Shown here in pieces: positions 33,317 to 41,643 of a stretch of 62,079 nt of DNA. Below the pieces are notes generated by a model that worked only from the letters and a program-made list of their open reading frames with translations, did no database searches and had not been told where the DNA came from. The stretch is from an uncultured Bacillota bacterium (GTDB taxonomy: Bacteria; Bacillota; Clostridia; Peptostreptococcales; Anaerovoracaceae): NCBI GenBank assembly GCA_958448635.1, contig CAUDEQ010000003.1, forward strand, positions 1-62,079. The letters are read 5' to 3'. Numbering within the stretch: position 1 is the first letter of the stretch; each line of letters starts with the position of its first letter. The translations under genes and the position numbers were made by a program.

Positions 33317-34024
33317 ATGAGTACACATATCAATGCCGCCAACAAAAGCGATATAGCCGGTACGGTTCTGATGCCGGGAGATCCTCTCAGAGCCAAATTT
33401 ATCGCGGAAAATTTCCTTGAAGGAGCTAAATGCTATAATGAGATCAGAGGCATGCTGGGATATACCGGCACGTATAAAGGCGTCCCTGTCTCTGTTCAAG
33501 GCTCAGGTATGGGAATGCCGTCAATGGGTATATATTCCTGGGAGCTTTTCACGGAATACGATGTGGAAAATATAATACGCATCGGTACGGCAGGCTCCTT
33601 CAGCGATGACATAAGAATCAAGGACATCGTCGTAGGTATGGCGGCTTCCACCGATTCCAACTACATCCACGCCTTCGACGTTCCCGGAAATTATGCTCCA
33701 TGCGCCAGCTATACTCTGCTTTCAAAGCTTCAAGCATCATCCATGGAAAATGCGATCCCATTCAAGGCGGGGAATATAGTTTCCTGCGATGTCTTTTACG
33801 AGCTCAAGGACGGCTGGTGGAAAAAATGGGCATCGATGGGTGTGATGGCAGTGGAAATGGAAGCTGCGGCTCTCTATATGAACGCTGCCTACAATAAGAG
33901 GAACGCCCTCGCCATCATGACCATCAGCGATGACTTTGTCACCGGTGAAAAATGCACCGCAGAGGAGAGACAGAATGCCTTTACCGATATGATGAAGCTG
34001 GCCCTTGAAACAGCCATAAGGTAG
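33317..34024 (+). CDS. deoD: Purine nucleoside phosphorylase, DeoD type
   Basis: DeoD splits purine (deoxy)nucleosides with phosphate. The 235-aa protein has GDPLRAKFIAEN, QGSGMGMPSMGIY, NIIRIGTAGSF and EMEAAALYMNA, the phosphate- and ribose-binding blocks of hexameric bacterial PNP. The catalytic Asp is in TISDDFVTGE. The length is normal. The DtxR-type gene follows 11 bases later, so the two share a transcript. The start follows GAAAGGA. Confidence 0.96.
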   Translation: MSTHINAANKSDIAGTVLMPGDPLRAKFIAENFLEGAKCYNEIRGMLGYTGTYKGVPVSVQGSGMGMPSMGIYSWELFTEYDVENIIRIGTAGSFSDDIRIKDIVVGMAASTDSNYIHAFDVPGNYAPCASYTLLSKLQASSMENAIPFKAGNIVSCDVFYELKDGWWKKWASMGVMAVEMEAAALYMNAAYNKRNALAIMTISDDFVTGEKCTAEERQNAFTDMMKLALETAIR

Positions 34025-34035
34025 GAGGATAAATT

Positions 34036-34416
34036 ATGAAAATACTGGAATCGGCCGAAAATTATCTTGAGACCATCCATATTTTATCATCGGAAAAAGG
34101 ACAGGTCCGTGCCATAGATATCGTCAATTACCTGGGTTTCTCCAAGCCCAGCGTCAGCATCGCCATGAAGCAGCTGGAATCCAACGGGTATATCTTAAGG
34201 GATGAGGACGGATATATCACCTTGACTGATGATGGGGCGGAAATAGCCACCTCTGTCTTCGAAAGGCACAGGCTCCTCTCTGATTTCTTCATGGCGCTGG
34301 GCGTCACTGAGGATGTTGCCAGAAGCGATGCATGCAAGGTGGAGCATCATATAAGTCAGGAGACATTCGACCATCTGAAGGAGAATATCGATAAGCTCCT
34401 CAGCTCGTTGAAATAG
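34036..34416 (+). CDS. DtxR/MntR-family metal-dependent repressor
   Basis: This 126-aa protein has the DtxR N-terminal winged helix (MKILESAENYLETIHILS, then AIDIVNYLGFSKPSVSIAMK) and the metal-binding dimerisation domain (FERHRLLSDFFMALGVTEDVARSDACKVEHHIS). It lacks the C-terminal SH3-like domain, as in MntR. Candidate metal ligands are His, Glu and Cys/His in CKVEHHIS and ERHRLL. The metal could be Mn or Fe. It is placed between deoD and a flavin reductase; its targets could include the TTAG-N6-CTAA sites at feoA. Confidence 0.88.
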   Translation: MKILESAENYLETIHILSSEKGQVRAIDIVNYLGFSKPSVSIAMKQLESNGYILRDEDGYITLTDDGAEIATSVFERHRLLSDFFMALGVTEDVARSDACKVEHHISQETFDHLKENIDKLLSSLK

Positions 34417-34444
34417 ATTTTATCTAAAGGAGGAGGTTTATATT

Positions 34445-35059
34445 ATGAAGGTTTTACTGATAAACGGCAGCCCTCACGAAAAGGGATGCACATATACTGC
34501 ACTGCGTGAGGTTGCGGATATTCTTGAGAAGGAAGGAATCGACACGCAGATATTCCATATCGGAACAGGCCCTGTTCACGGCTGCATAGCCTGCGGAGCT
34601 TGTGATAAGCTGGGAAAATGCGTATTTGATGATGATCCCGCCAATGAGATGATGCAGCTTATGCAGGAGGCTGACGGTATCGTTGTTGGCTCGCCTGTAT
34701 ACTATGCAGGTCCAAACGGCGCTCTCTGCGCTTTGCTTGACCGTGCATTCTATGCCGGCAGCGGTTTTGAATTCAAGCCTGCAGCTGCTGTTGTAAGCGC
34801 AAGGCGAGGCGGTGCTACAGCCACCTTCGATCGTCTGAACAAATACTTCACCATAAAACGAATGCCTGTAGTGGCCTCACAATACTGGAACGGCGTACAC
34901 GGCTTGACTCCGGAGGATGTGAAAAAGGATGAGGAAGGACTTCAGACCATGCGAACTCTCGGATACAACATGGCTTGGATGCTTAAGGCCATAGCATACG
35001 GTGGTCAGAAAAGGCCTCGTATCGAGCCTTACCTGAGAACAAATTTCATCAGAGATTAG
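34445..35059 (+). CDS. Flavodoxin-fold NAD(P)H-dependent FMN reductase
   Basis: This 204-aa protein of the NADPH-dependent FMN reductase family begins with the FMN phosphate-binding loop LLINGSPHEKGCTYTALRE. A CIACGACDKLGKC segment (about residues 48-60) is typical of the iron-sulfur flavoprotein (Isf-like) group, although a cluster is not proven. GSPVYYAGPNGALCALLDR is the second flavin-contact loop. The substrate is unknown. The start follows AGGAGG. It is probably the last gene of the deoD-dtxR unit. Confidence 0.85.
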   Translation: MKVLLINGSPHEKGCTYTALREVADILEKEGIDTQIFHIGTGPVHGCIACGACDKLGKCVFDDDPANEMMQLMQEADGIVVGSPVYYAGPNGALCALLDRAFYAGSGFEFKPAAAVVSARRGGATATFDRLNKYFTIKRMPVVASQYWNGVHGLTPEDVKKDEEGLQTMRTLGYNMAWMLKAIAYGGQKRPRIEPYLRTNFIRD

Positions 35060-35084
35060 CGGCTGTATGACATCAGTTTAAAAC

Positions 35085-35188
35085 ACGGAAAACTTCTTGC
35101 CTTTGGTATTTTCCGTATTATAAAAATCCGTACTAAAAAACGGTCTTTCAAGGTTCCTGCAATACCGAGATTCTTGTTGGACCGTTTT
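35085..35188 (+). terminator. Two tandem hairpins after the flavin reductase
   Basis: ACGGAAAA (35085-35092) pairs with TTTTCCGT (35109-35116). A second, longer stem joins AAAACGGTC (35137-35145) and GACCGTTTT (35180-35188). Both lie between convergent genes; the second could serve the MerR-type gene on the other strand as well. Confidence 0.6.
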
Positions 35189-35197
35189 ATTTATCGC

Positions 35198-36073
35198 TTA
35201 TTTTTTCCTTACAGGCATTATTATTTTAGTTATATACTCATCCTCGTTGTCTATGTCGACAGGCGAGACTATGAACTCTTCCGATATGGGTCCTGCCAGC
35301 TCGTATCCGTTCTGGTTTATCCATTGTATCATGCTTATGTGGCTGTTTACCACATCGGAATATTTCCCCACATGTATCTTGGTAACCGCATCAAAACCAC
35401 CGAACACTCTGAAATCATCTCCGTCGGCGCTGACCTTGTCCACCAGTATTCCGAACTCCAAATCGGTATCCTTCATAAGAAACTGCTCAAGAGGCTGTGC
35501 ATAATACGTTACTATTATGGGACTCTTTCTTATTAGGTTGAGCTCAGTGGACTTATCCGTTATCCTTATCCACTGTGAAAGAGAGACGTCGGAATTACAA
35601 TAGTTTTTCATAATTTCACGAACATAGAAGAGAACGCCTTCAGGAATCTTTTCGAGTGTTATATTTTCCATTGTTTCCATATAAGTATCTGAAAAAATCC
35701 CATCAGCTCTGGAAAGTATATCGCCGCCTATCTTGAGTCGCTCTCTTAGGTTCTCTCCTGTGGCCTTTTTCATTTCCAGCTCTTTTATCTCCTTGTCGAT
35801 GGCTTCCAGCCTGTTGTTGATCGCGTCCTCCATCTCCTCCACATTGAGATTCTCAAGCAGACACTTGATCTCCTTGACGCTGAAGCCCAGCTTACGCAGC
35901 TGCCTTATGATGAACAGCTTTATCATCTGCTTCTTGCTGTAATACCTATATTTGCTCTCCTCGTTTCTGAATTCTGGAATCACAAGTCCTATCTGATCGT
36001 AATATCGCAGCGTCTTGATGGAAACGCTGCACATCTCGGCAACTTCCCCTATGGAATACTTTTTTACCAGCAT
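35198..36073 (-). CDS. MerR-family regulator with effector-binding domain
   Basis: This 291-aa protein has a MerR helix-turn-helix (KYSIGEVAEMCSVSIKTLRYYDQIG, about residues 5-28, given here as SIGEVAEM and KTLRYYDQIGL), a coiled-coil dimerisation helix (about 75-118, rich in Glu/Lys) and a C-terminal GyrI-like ligand domain (about 135-291). BmrR and TipAL have this layout and sense drugs. The ligand is unknown. I chose ATG 36073 behind GAGGTG; the frame upstream of it overlaps the VWA gene. It lies 10 bases downstream of that gene. Confidence 0.87.
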   Translation of the reverse strand: MLVKKYSIGEVAEMCSVSIKTLRYYDQIGLVIPEFRNEESKYRYYSKKQMIKLFIIRQLRKLGFSVKEIKCLLENLNVEEMEDAINNRLEAIDKEIKELEMKKATGENLRERLKIGGDILSRADGIFSDTYMETMENITLEKIPEGVLFYVREIMKNYCNSDVSLSQWIRITDKSTELNLIRKSPIIVTYYAQPLEQFLMKDTDLEFGILVDKVSADGDDFRVFGGFDAVTKIHVGKYSDVVNSHISMIQWINQNGYELAGPISEEFIVSPVDIDNEDEYITKIIMPVRKK

Positions 36074-36083
36074 GTCGACACCT

Positions 36084-37283
36084 CTACCTTGCTCCAAGCA
36101 GCTTCCTGATACCCTTCTCCAAACCTTCAACTGAAAGAGGATACATGGATACCACTGATCTTATCATCTCTATCGTCGTCTTTCCTCTGGCGCTGTCCCA
36201 TTGAGACTGTGGGATCGGATTCAGCCATACGGCCTGCTGATAATTATCGGCCAGCCTACTGAGCCACGCCACAGGTGAAACATTATCTGACACCCTGCTG
36301 CGCCTGCTGCCGTTATAATATCTAAGCTCCCATGATGCCATGGAGGCATCACCGACAAAGAGTATCCTGTAGTCGTCATCGACGTTTTTCAAAAGCCACT
36401 CCGTATCAACGCTTTCCGACAGACTGCATGCAGGTGTCTTATATAATTTATTATAAGGGCAATTGTGAAAATAGTAAATCTTTAGATCCTTAAAATGATT
36501 TTCTCTGCTTACAGCCTGAAACAGCTGACTGCACAATCTGGCATACTTCTCCATTGAACCGCCTGAATCGAAGAGAGTCAATAGCTTGACGGTATTTTTT
36601 CGAGGATAATCGTATACCAACCTGAGCATCCCGGCATTCTCGCATGTCTTTCGCACCGTCGCATCTATATCCAGCTCATCTCTTGACTGTCCGTATCTGG
36701 ATGAAAACTGTCTCAGCCTTCTGAGCGCAGTCTGAAAATGCCTTATATCAATGGTTTCATCCTCCCTGAAATCCCTGTAGTTCTGCTTGGCGATAACGGC
36801 CAGTGCACTGTTATGCCTTGAATACTCCCCTATTCTGAAGCCGTTCATCGCATATCCGGAATTGCCCAGCGGAGATGTACCACCCGTTCCTATCCAGCGG
36901 TTTCCGCCGTTATGGGCATTCTTCTGTTCCTGCAGCCTTATTTCCAGAAGCTCCTGAAGCTCCTGATAATCAAGGTCTGTTCTGGCATCAACTTCACCCT
37001 TGTCGTACGGCATCTGCTCTATGGGCGAGCTGAGGAAGTCCCACAGCTGATCGGGTATCCCCCCTGCTTCGGAAACACCTTGGAAATAGGCGCTGAAAAG
37101 CCTGCCGTATGTATCGTAGTCACCCTCCGATTTTATCAGAACGGCACGGCTCAAATAAAAGAATCTGTTGAGACTTGATCCCGCAAGCCCCTTATCCAGG
37201 GCTTCCATCAAGGTCATCCATTCATCCAGCGACACCTTGAGACCTGACTCTCTGAGAAAATAAAAAAAGCCTGAAAAAACCAT
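36084..37283 (-). CDS. VWA-containing CoxE-like protein
   Basis: This 399-aa protein matches the CoxE-type VWA family. Its first part, FFYFLRESGLKVSLDEWMTLMEALDKGL, is the typical N-terminus. The VWA metal site reads LLTLFDSGGSMEKYARLCSQ (DxGxS variant, about residues 234-253), and LFVGDASMASWEL follows. Such proteins usually work with a MoxR-type AAA ATPase to insert metal cofactors or activate enzymes. No MoxR gene is next to it here. The start is ATG 37283 with AGGTG upstream. Confidence 0.8.
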   Translation of the reverse strand: MVFSGFFYFLRESGLKVSLDEWMTLMEALDKGLAGSSLNRFFYLSRAVLIKSEGDYDTYGRLFSAYFQGVSEAGGIPDQLWDFLSSPIEQMPYDKGEVDARTDLDYQELQELLEIRLQEQKNAHNGGNRWIGTGGTSPLGNSGYAMNGFRIGEYSRHNSALAVIAKQNYRDFREDETIDIRHFQTALRRLRQFSSRYGQSRDELDIDATVRKTCENAGMLRLVYDYPRKNTVKLLTLFDSGGSMEKYARLCSQLFQAVSRENHFKDLKIYYFHNCPYNKLYKTPACSLSESVDTEWLLKNVDDDYRILFVGDASMASWELRYYNGSRRSRVSDNVSPVAWLSRLADNYQQAVWLNPIPQSQWDSARGKTTIEMIRSVVSMYPLSVEGLEKGIRKLLGAR

Positions 37284-37299
37284 AAACAATCACACCTAA

Positions 37300-37348
37300 A
37301 AAATTCCCTGCCTGGCGGATCCGGAAGGTTGTCTTCCGAATCCGCTGG
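37300..37348 (-). terminator. Terminator of the double-hotdog gene
   Basis: A 16-17 base stem, CCTGGCGGATCCGGAAG (37311-37327) with CTTCCGAATCCGCTGG (37333-37348), has one mismatch and a 5-base loop. On the minus strand GGGAATTTTTT follows about 5 bases later. Confidence 0.72.
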
Positions 37349-37376
37349 CAAGGAGAAACCTTACATTTTACGATTC

Positions 37377-38222
37377 TTATCTGATCTCATAAACAAACTG
37401 TACTACTGTTGAAAGCGGCGGATCCTGAAGAACGTCGATGGAGCTTGGGAATGGAGGGTTTTCAGGAACGTCGATGATCTTATATGCACGAACCTCGATG
37501 AGAGCCTTATTATCCTCAACCTTTTTGATCTTGGCAATATACTCCATGTAATCTCCTGCGAAGCAAGGCACGTACAGTCTTACCTTCTTAGTTTCAACGC
37601 ATCTTCCGATATTTCCGTATGTCTTTGCCATCAGTCTCTTGGCAGCATCCTCCATGAGAGTTATGCTTCTTGCTCCGTTTACTACGCCTCCGCCGTAAAA
37701 TACGTCACGGTCGGACATTCTGTATCTGTATGTGATAGGCTCACCGTCTTCGCTCATCCCATCTTCCAGAGGGAAGTCTTCCAGCGCTCTCCAAGGATCT
37801 ATTACAGTGCCGTCAGGCTGTTCTCCTCTCTGCAGGTGCTTCTTTACTACGAGACGGACGTTTCCTTCTGTGCAGAGAACAGGTTCATCAAACCAAACCA
37901 TGTCTCCAGGCTTGTAGTCTGTCTTTCCTGCTCTGTCGGCAGGTGTAGCCAGCTTGAAAACTTCGATGCGGCAGTCTCTCGATGTGTTGCCCACATGAGT
38001 GAGAGTTGCCTTGTATTCCATCATGTCTCCTACATATACGTCTTCATAAATCTTGACGTCGTGGTAACCGAGACAGAGAGATTCGTCACCGTCACAGAGG
38101 ATCATCTCCTCTGTTTCAACGTCTCCTATGAAGTCGAACTGCCTGCCTACAGGAACTACACCATCAGGTGTATTGGCATCTGCAGTCGTCATGTTATAGC
38201 TTAAATATGAAACCTTTCTCAT
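37377..38222 (-). CDS. Fused double-hotdog protein related to beta-aminoacyl-CoA ammonia-lyases
   Basis: The 281-aa protein holds two hotdog copies. Copy 1 (about residues 4-135) reads GDVETEEM, CDGDESLCLGYHDV, VYVGDMMEY, THVGNTSRD and EPVLCTEGN, close to my memory of beta-alanyl-CoA ammonia-lyase (Acl) of Clostridium propionicum and 3-aminobutyryl-CoA ammonia-lyase (Kal). Copy 2 (about 165-281) reads YGGGVVNGARSITLMEDAA and FAGDYMEYIAKIKKVEDN. Acl and Kal are single-domain, about 130-145 aa, so this is a tandem fusion. Predicted reaction: loss of ammonia from a beta-aminoacyl-CoA. A hydratase is the alternative. ATG 38222 follows AAGGAGG. It is cotranscribed with the CoA-transferase. Confidence 0.72.
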   Translation of the reverse strand: MRKVSYLSYNMTTADANTPDGVVPVGRQFDFIGDVETEEMILCDGDESLCLGYHDVKIYEDVYVGDMMEYKATLTHVGNTSRDCRIEVFKLATPADRAGKTDYKPGDMVWFDEPVLCTEGNVRLVVKKHLQRGEQPDGTVIDPWRALEDFPLEDGMSEDGEPITYRYRMSDRDVFYGGGVVNGARSITLMEDAAKRLMAKTYGNIGRCVETKKVRLYVPCFAGDYMEYIAKIKKVEDNKALIEVRAYKIIDVPENPPFPSSIDVLQDPPLSTVVQFVYEIR

Positions 38223-38266
38223 TTCAAGGTCCTCCTTTTTATGTATCACAATACAATATTTTCTTC

Positions 38267-39448
38267 TTACAGAACGCCCTCAGCCTTGAGCTTTTCTTCT
38301 TCCTCTGCAGTGATTCCGAAGATTTCCTGATTGTGCTGTCCCAGAAGAGGTGAAGGGAATTCAACTTCTCCCGGTGTTTCGGAAAGCTTGGCAACAACGC
38401 CCTGGAAATAAAGATCTCCTGCAGTAGGATGCTCGCAGTGAACCATCATGTTACGCGCCTGGATGTGAGGATGCTCTATGGCTTCCTTTACGTTCAGTAC
38501 AGGTCCGCAAGGAATTCCTGCTTCGTCCATGATAGTCTCGATTTCACTCTTCGTATACTGTTTTGCCCACTCACGAATTACATTCTGAAGATCAGGCTGA
38601 TAGTTTTTACATCTGAGGTCGTTGGTTGCATATCTAGGATCCTCCAGCAGCTCAGTATGTCCGATGGTATGGCAGAAGATATCGAACAGTCTGTCGTTAC
38701 CTACTCCGATGGCAACAAAGCCGTCCTTACATTCATAGAGATCGAATGGTGCGATGGAAGGGTCGATGTTACCGTTTCTTTCAGGAATGTATCCTGCCAT
38801 TGTATATTTAACGAGAGAGTTTTCCAGAAGGCTGAAGATAGTATCGATCATGGATACGTCAACAAACTGTCCTTCTCCCGTTCTTTCTCTATGTACCAGC
38901 GCTGTGGCTATTCCAACATACAGGTATATACCTGCAACGTGGTCAGCGATGGATGGGCCAACCTTCGTAGGAATCGATTCAGGGAATCCTGTCAGGTTTG
39001 CTATGCCTCCCATAGCCTGTGCAACTACGTCATAGCAAGGTCTGTGCTTCAGAGGCGATGTCTGACCGAAGCCCGAACCTGAAGCATATATTATGTTCGG
39101 ATTAATCTTTCTTACTGTCTCGTAGTCGATCCCGAGCCTTTCGGTAACTCCGCCCTTGTAGTTTTCTACCAGGACATCGGCATCCTTAACCAGCTCGAAG
39201 AACATTTCTCTGCCCTTTTCGGATTTCAGATTCAAAGTAGCGCCTTTTTTATTTCTGTTGACATAACAGAAAAATCCGGATTCTCCGCTTTCTTCGTCGA
39301 TAGGACCCCAGCTTCGGCACTGTTCTCCGTTAACAGGTTCAATTTTCAGTACTTCTGCACCATAATCAGCCATCATCATTGTGCAAAACGGGCCGTTGAG
39401 CGCAGAAGTCAGATCCACTACCTTAATTCCCTCGAGTGCTTTTTTCAT
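38267..39448 (-). CDS. Type III CoA-transferase (CaiB/BaiF family)
   Basis: This 393-aa enzyme moves CoA between carboxylic acids through an aspartyl-CoA intermediate. The expected catalytic Asp is residue 169 in SIADHVAG, the same number as in formyl-CoA transferase. MMMADYGAEVLKIEP, SGFGQTSPLKHRP and GQFVDVSMIDT are family signatures. The substrate cannot be read directly. It is paired with the fused ammonia-lyase-like gene 44 bases downstream, so a beta-amino acid is a likely CoA acceptor. Carnitine-type or other acids remain possible. The start follows AGGAGA. Confidence 0.9.
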   Translation of the reverse strand: MKKALEGIKVVDLTSALNGPFCTMMMADYGAEVLKIEPVNGEQCRSWGPIDEESGESGFFCYVNRNKKGATLNLKSEKGREMFFELVKDADVLVENYKGGVTERLGIDYETVRKINPNIIYASGSGFGQTSPLKHRPCYDVVAQAMGGIANLTGFPESIPTKVGPSIADHVAGIYLYVGIATALVHRERTGEGQFVDVSMIDTIFSLLENSLVKYTMAGYIPERNGNIDPSIAPFDLYECKDGFVAIGVGNDRLFDIFCHTIGHTELLEDPRYATNDLRCKNYQPDLQNVIREWAKQYTKSEIETIMDEAGIPCGPVLNVKEAIEHPHIQARNMMVHCEHPTAGDLYFQGVVAKLSETPGEVEFPSPLLGQHNQEIFGITAEEEEKLKAEGVL

Positions 39449-39494
39449 TTTTGATTATTCTCCTTTTAATACTTAAAAAAACTTATTATGATAT

Positions 39495-39522
39495 AGTATA
39501 AATTAAGTTAATTTTATCACAA
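39495..39522 (-). promoter_or_regulatory. Promoter candidate of the CoA-transferase unit
   Basis: On the minus strand TTGTGA (39522-39517) and TATACT (39500-39495) are 16 bases apart, within A/T-rich DNA 47 bases before the start codon. A terminator for the preceding etf genes lies upstream, so a separate promoter is needed. Confidence 0.55.
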
Positions 39523-39621
39523 ACAATCATATAAATACACATCAATTTGCATATTTTGTTATTATTTTATCATTTTTTAAACCAATCCAAACCCTCCCCT
39601 AACGGTAGGGTAAATACGTCT

Positions 39622-39660
39622 AAAAAAGCAAGGAATGAACACAAGGATTCATCCCTTGCA
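39622..39660 (-). terminator. Terminator of the acyl-CoA dehydrogenase-etfBA operon
   Basis: On the minus strand GCAAGG with a following GATGAA stem pairs with TTCAT and CCTTGC (39659-39654 with 39633-39628, one bulge each side), followed by TTTTTT. It starts 38 bases after the etfA stop. Confidence 0.85.
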
Positions 39661-39697
39661 TACGATTTACAGGTGAAATCGGCGCCTCTCCCACCGG

Positions 39698-40804
39698 CTA
39701 TTTTGAAGCCTTTGCTTCTGTTATGGCTTCAACCAGCATAGGAACAACCTTGTAGAGATCGCCTACGATGCCGTAATCTGCGATGTCAAAAATAGGAGCG
39801 TTTTCGTTCTTATTTACTGCGATGATAAGCTCCGAATCCTGCATTCCTGCTTTGTGCTGAATGGCTCCGGAAATACCGAGAGCAACGTACACTTTAGGAT
39901 GAACTGTCTTTCCTGTCTGACCAACCTGATGATCCGCCGAAAGCCAGCCTGAGTCGATAACTGCTCTTGATCCGCCTACAACTCCGCCGCCGAATGCGTC
40001 AGCAAGCTGATGTGCCAGCTCAATGCCGCCCTCTACGTCCTTGCTGATACCACGACCCACTGATACGATTATGTCTGCACCGATGAGATCAACAAGCTGC
40101 TTTGCTTCCTTTACGACTTCGAGAACCTGCGTCTTGAGGTCTGATTTTTCGATCTTTACAGGATACATTTCTATTTCGCATGCATCTGCCTTCGCCTGAT
40201 CGAACGGAGCTTTCTTCATTACGCCCGGTCTTACAGTTGACATGCATGGCCTGAATCTAGGGCAGATGATGGTTGCCATCAGGTGTCCGCCGAATGCAGG
40301 TCTTGTCATCTTCAGGTTCATATCCTCCATCTTGAACTTAGTGTTTGAAAGATCAAGAGTCGATGATGTCTTGAGGAAGTCAACATAGTTTTCCATGTCT
40401 ATGTCAAGATGAGTGCAGTCTGCAGTAAGACCTGTTCTCATTCTTGCGGCACATCTCGGCCCCAGATCTCTTCCTATGTTGGTTGCTCCTATGAGGATGA
40501 CCTCAGGCTTGAGATCCATGGCAACGTCGCAGAGCACCTTGGCATATGCATCTGTGGTGTATACCTTCAATTCAGGATGATCGCATACGATGACCTTATC
40601 CGCACCGTATCCGCCCAGTTCCCTGGCTATTCCTTCCACATTGTCTCCCAGCAGAACGCCCACCAGTTTTGAACCTCTTTCGTCAGCCAGCTTTCTGCCC
40701 TCTGAAATCAGTTCGAAGTCTGTATTCATCAATTTACCTTCACGCTGTTCGCAGAATACCCATATGTCTTTGAAAGCGCTTAAATCTGAACTGTTAAATG
40801 TCAT
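39698..40804 (-). CDS. etfA: Electron transfer flavoprotein, alpha subunit
   Basis: EtfA carries FAD and passes electrons between a partner dehydrogenase and other carriers. The 368-aa protein has the C-terminal FAD domain with SVGRGIS, GGSRAVIDSGWL, QVGQTGKTVHPKVYVALGIS and GAIQHKAGMQDSE. The clostridial length fits the possibly bifurcating group, but bifurcation needs a second FAD site in EtfB and cannot be shown here. It is downstream of etfB, 20 bases apart. The start follows AAGGAG. Confidence 0.95.
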   Translation of the reverse strand: MTFNSSDLSAFKDIWVFCEQREGKLMNTDFELISEGRKLADERGSKLVGVLLGDNVEGIARELGGYGADKVIVCDHPELKVYTTDAYAKVLCDVAMDLKPEVILIGATNIGRDLGPRCAARMRTGLTADCTHLDIDMENYVDFLKTSSTLDLSNTKFKMEDMNLKMTRPAFGGHLMATIICPRFRPCMSTVRPGVMKKAPFDQAKADACEIEMYPVKIEKSDLKTQVLEVVKEAKQLVDLIGADIIVSVGRGISKDVEGGIELAHQLADAFGGGVVGGSRAVIDSGWLSADHQVGQTGKTVHPKVYVALGISGAIQHKAGMQDSELIIAVNKNENAPIFDIADYGIVGDLYKVVPMLVEAITEAKASK

Positions 40805-40824
40805 TTTATGTTCTCCTTCCTCTA

Positions 40825-41628
40825 CTAAATTACATGCTTCTGCAGCAGTCTGTCTGCCAGATCGGCAGCCGTTGATTTATCTGCACCTTCAAGAATGGTT
40901 CCTGCTCCCTTCTGTGGAGGAGTGAAGGATTTGAAGATGTTTGTAGGGGAACCCTTCAGACCGATGGTATCCAGTTCGATCAGCGGCTCGTCCTTCAATG
41001 CTTCGAAATCAAGCACTGTCAGAGGGCGTGAGTAACAGTCATTGATACCGTTCAGTGTCATGTATCTAGGAGCAGTTTCGTTGTCCTTGATGCATGTGAT
41101 CAGACATGGAGTCTGAACCTTTATCTTCATATAACCGTCTTCCAGCATACGCTTAACGATTATCTCGTTTCCTGTCTTTTCCAGCTCTGCACAATAAGTC
41201 ACCTGAGGAATATTGAGCTTTTCAGCCAGCTGAGGTCCTACCTGCGCCGTATCTCCGTCGATGGCCTGACGACCGCAGAAGATTATGTCTTCCTCGTTGA
41301 GTCCCAGATGAGTTATGGCAGCTGCGATGATCTGCGAAGTGGCAAAGGTATCGGATCCGCCGAATTCTCTGGCTGAAATCAGCACGGCATCGTCTGCGCC
41401 CATGGCCAGCAGCTCACGAAGCATTCCTTCTGCAGGAGGAGGTCCCATGGTTACAGCTGTAACCTGACATCCTGTAGCATCCTTGATCTTGAGAGCCTGC
41501 TCCATAGCGCTTAAATCGTCATGGTTTATGATGGTCAGCATGGAAGCTCTGTTAAGTGTTCCGTCGGGATTTACCGCAACAACACCTGAAGTGTCCGGAA
41601 CCTGTTTTACACATACATATATTCTCAT
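40825..41628 (-). CDS. etfB: Electron transfer flavoprotein, beta subunit
   Basis: This 267-aa subunit opens with MRIYVCVKQVPDTSGV and has GRQAIDGDTAQVGPQLAEKL, the standard clostridial beta-subunit block with the nucleotide-binding GDTAQVGP. LLAMGADDAVLIS is the other conserved stretch. In Clostridia this subunit can carry the bifurcating FAD; the motif here is compatible. The start follows AAGGAAGG. It follows the acyl-CoA dehydrogenase by 15 bases, so the three form one complex-encoding operon. Confidence 0.95.
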   Translation of the reverse strand: MRIYVCVKQVPDTSGVVAVNPDGTLNRASMLTIINHDDLSAMEQALKIKDATGCQVTAVTMGPPPAEGMLRELLAMGADDAVLISAREFGGSDTFATSQIIAAAITHLGLNEEDIIFCGRQAIDGDTAQVGPQLAEKLNIPQVTYCAELEKTGNEIIVKRMLEDGYMKIKVQTPCLITCIKDNETAPRYMTLNGINDCYSRPLTVLDFEALKDEPLIELDTIGLKGSPTNIFKSFTPPQKGAGTILEGADKSTAADLADRLLQKHVI

Positions 41629-41643
41629 TGTTCTACACCTTCC

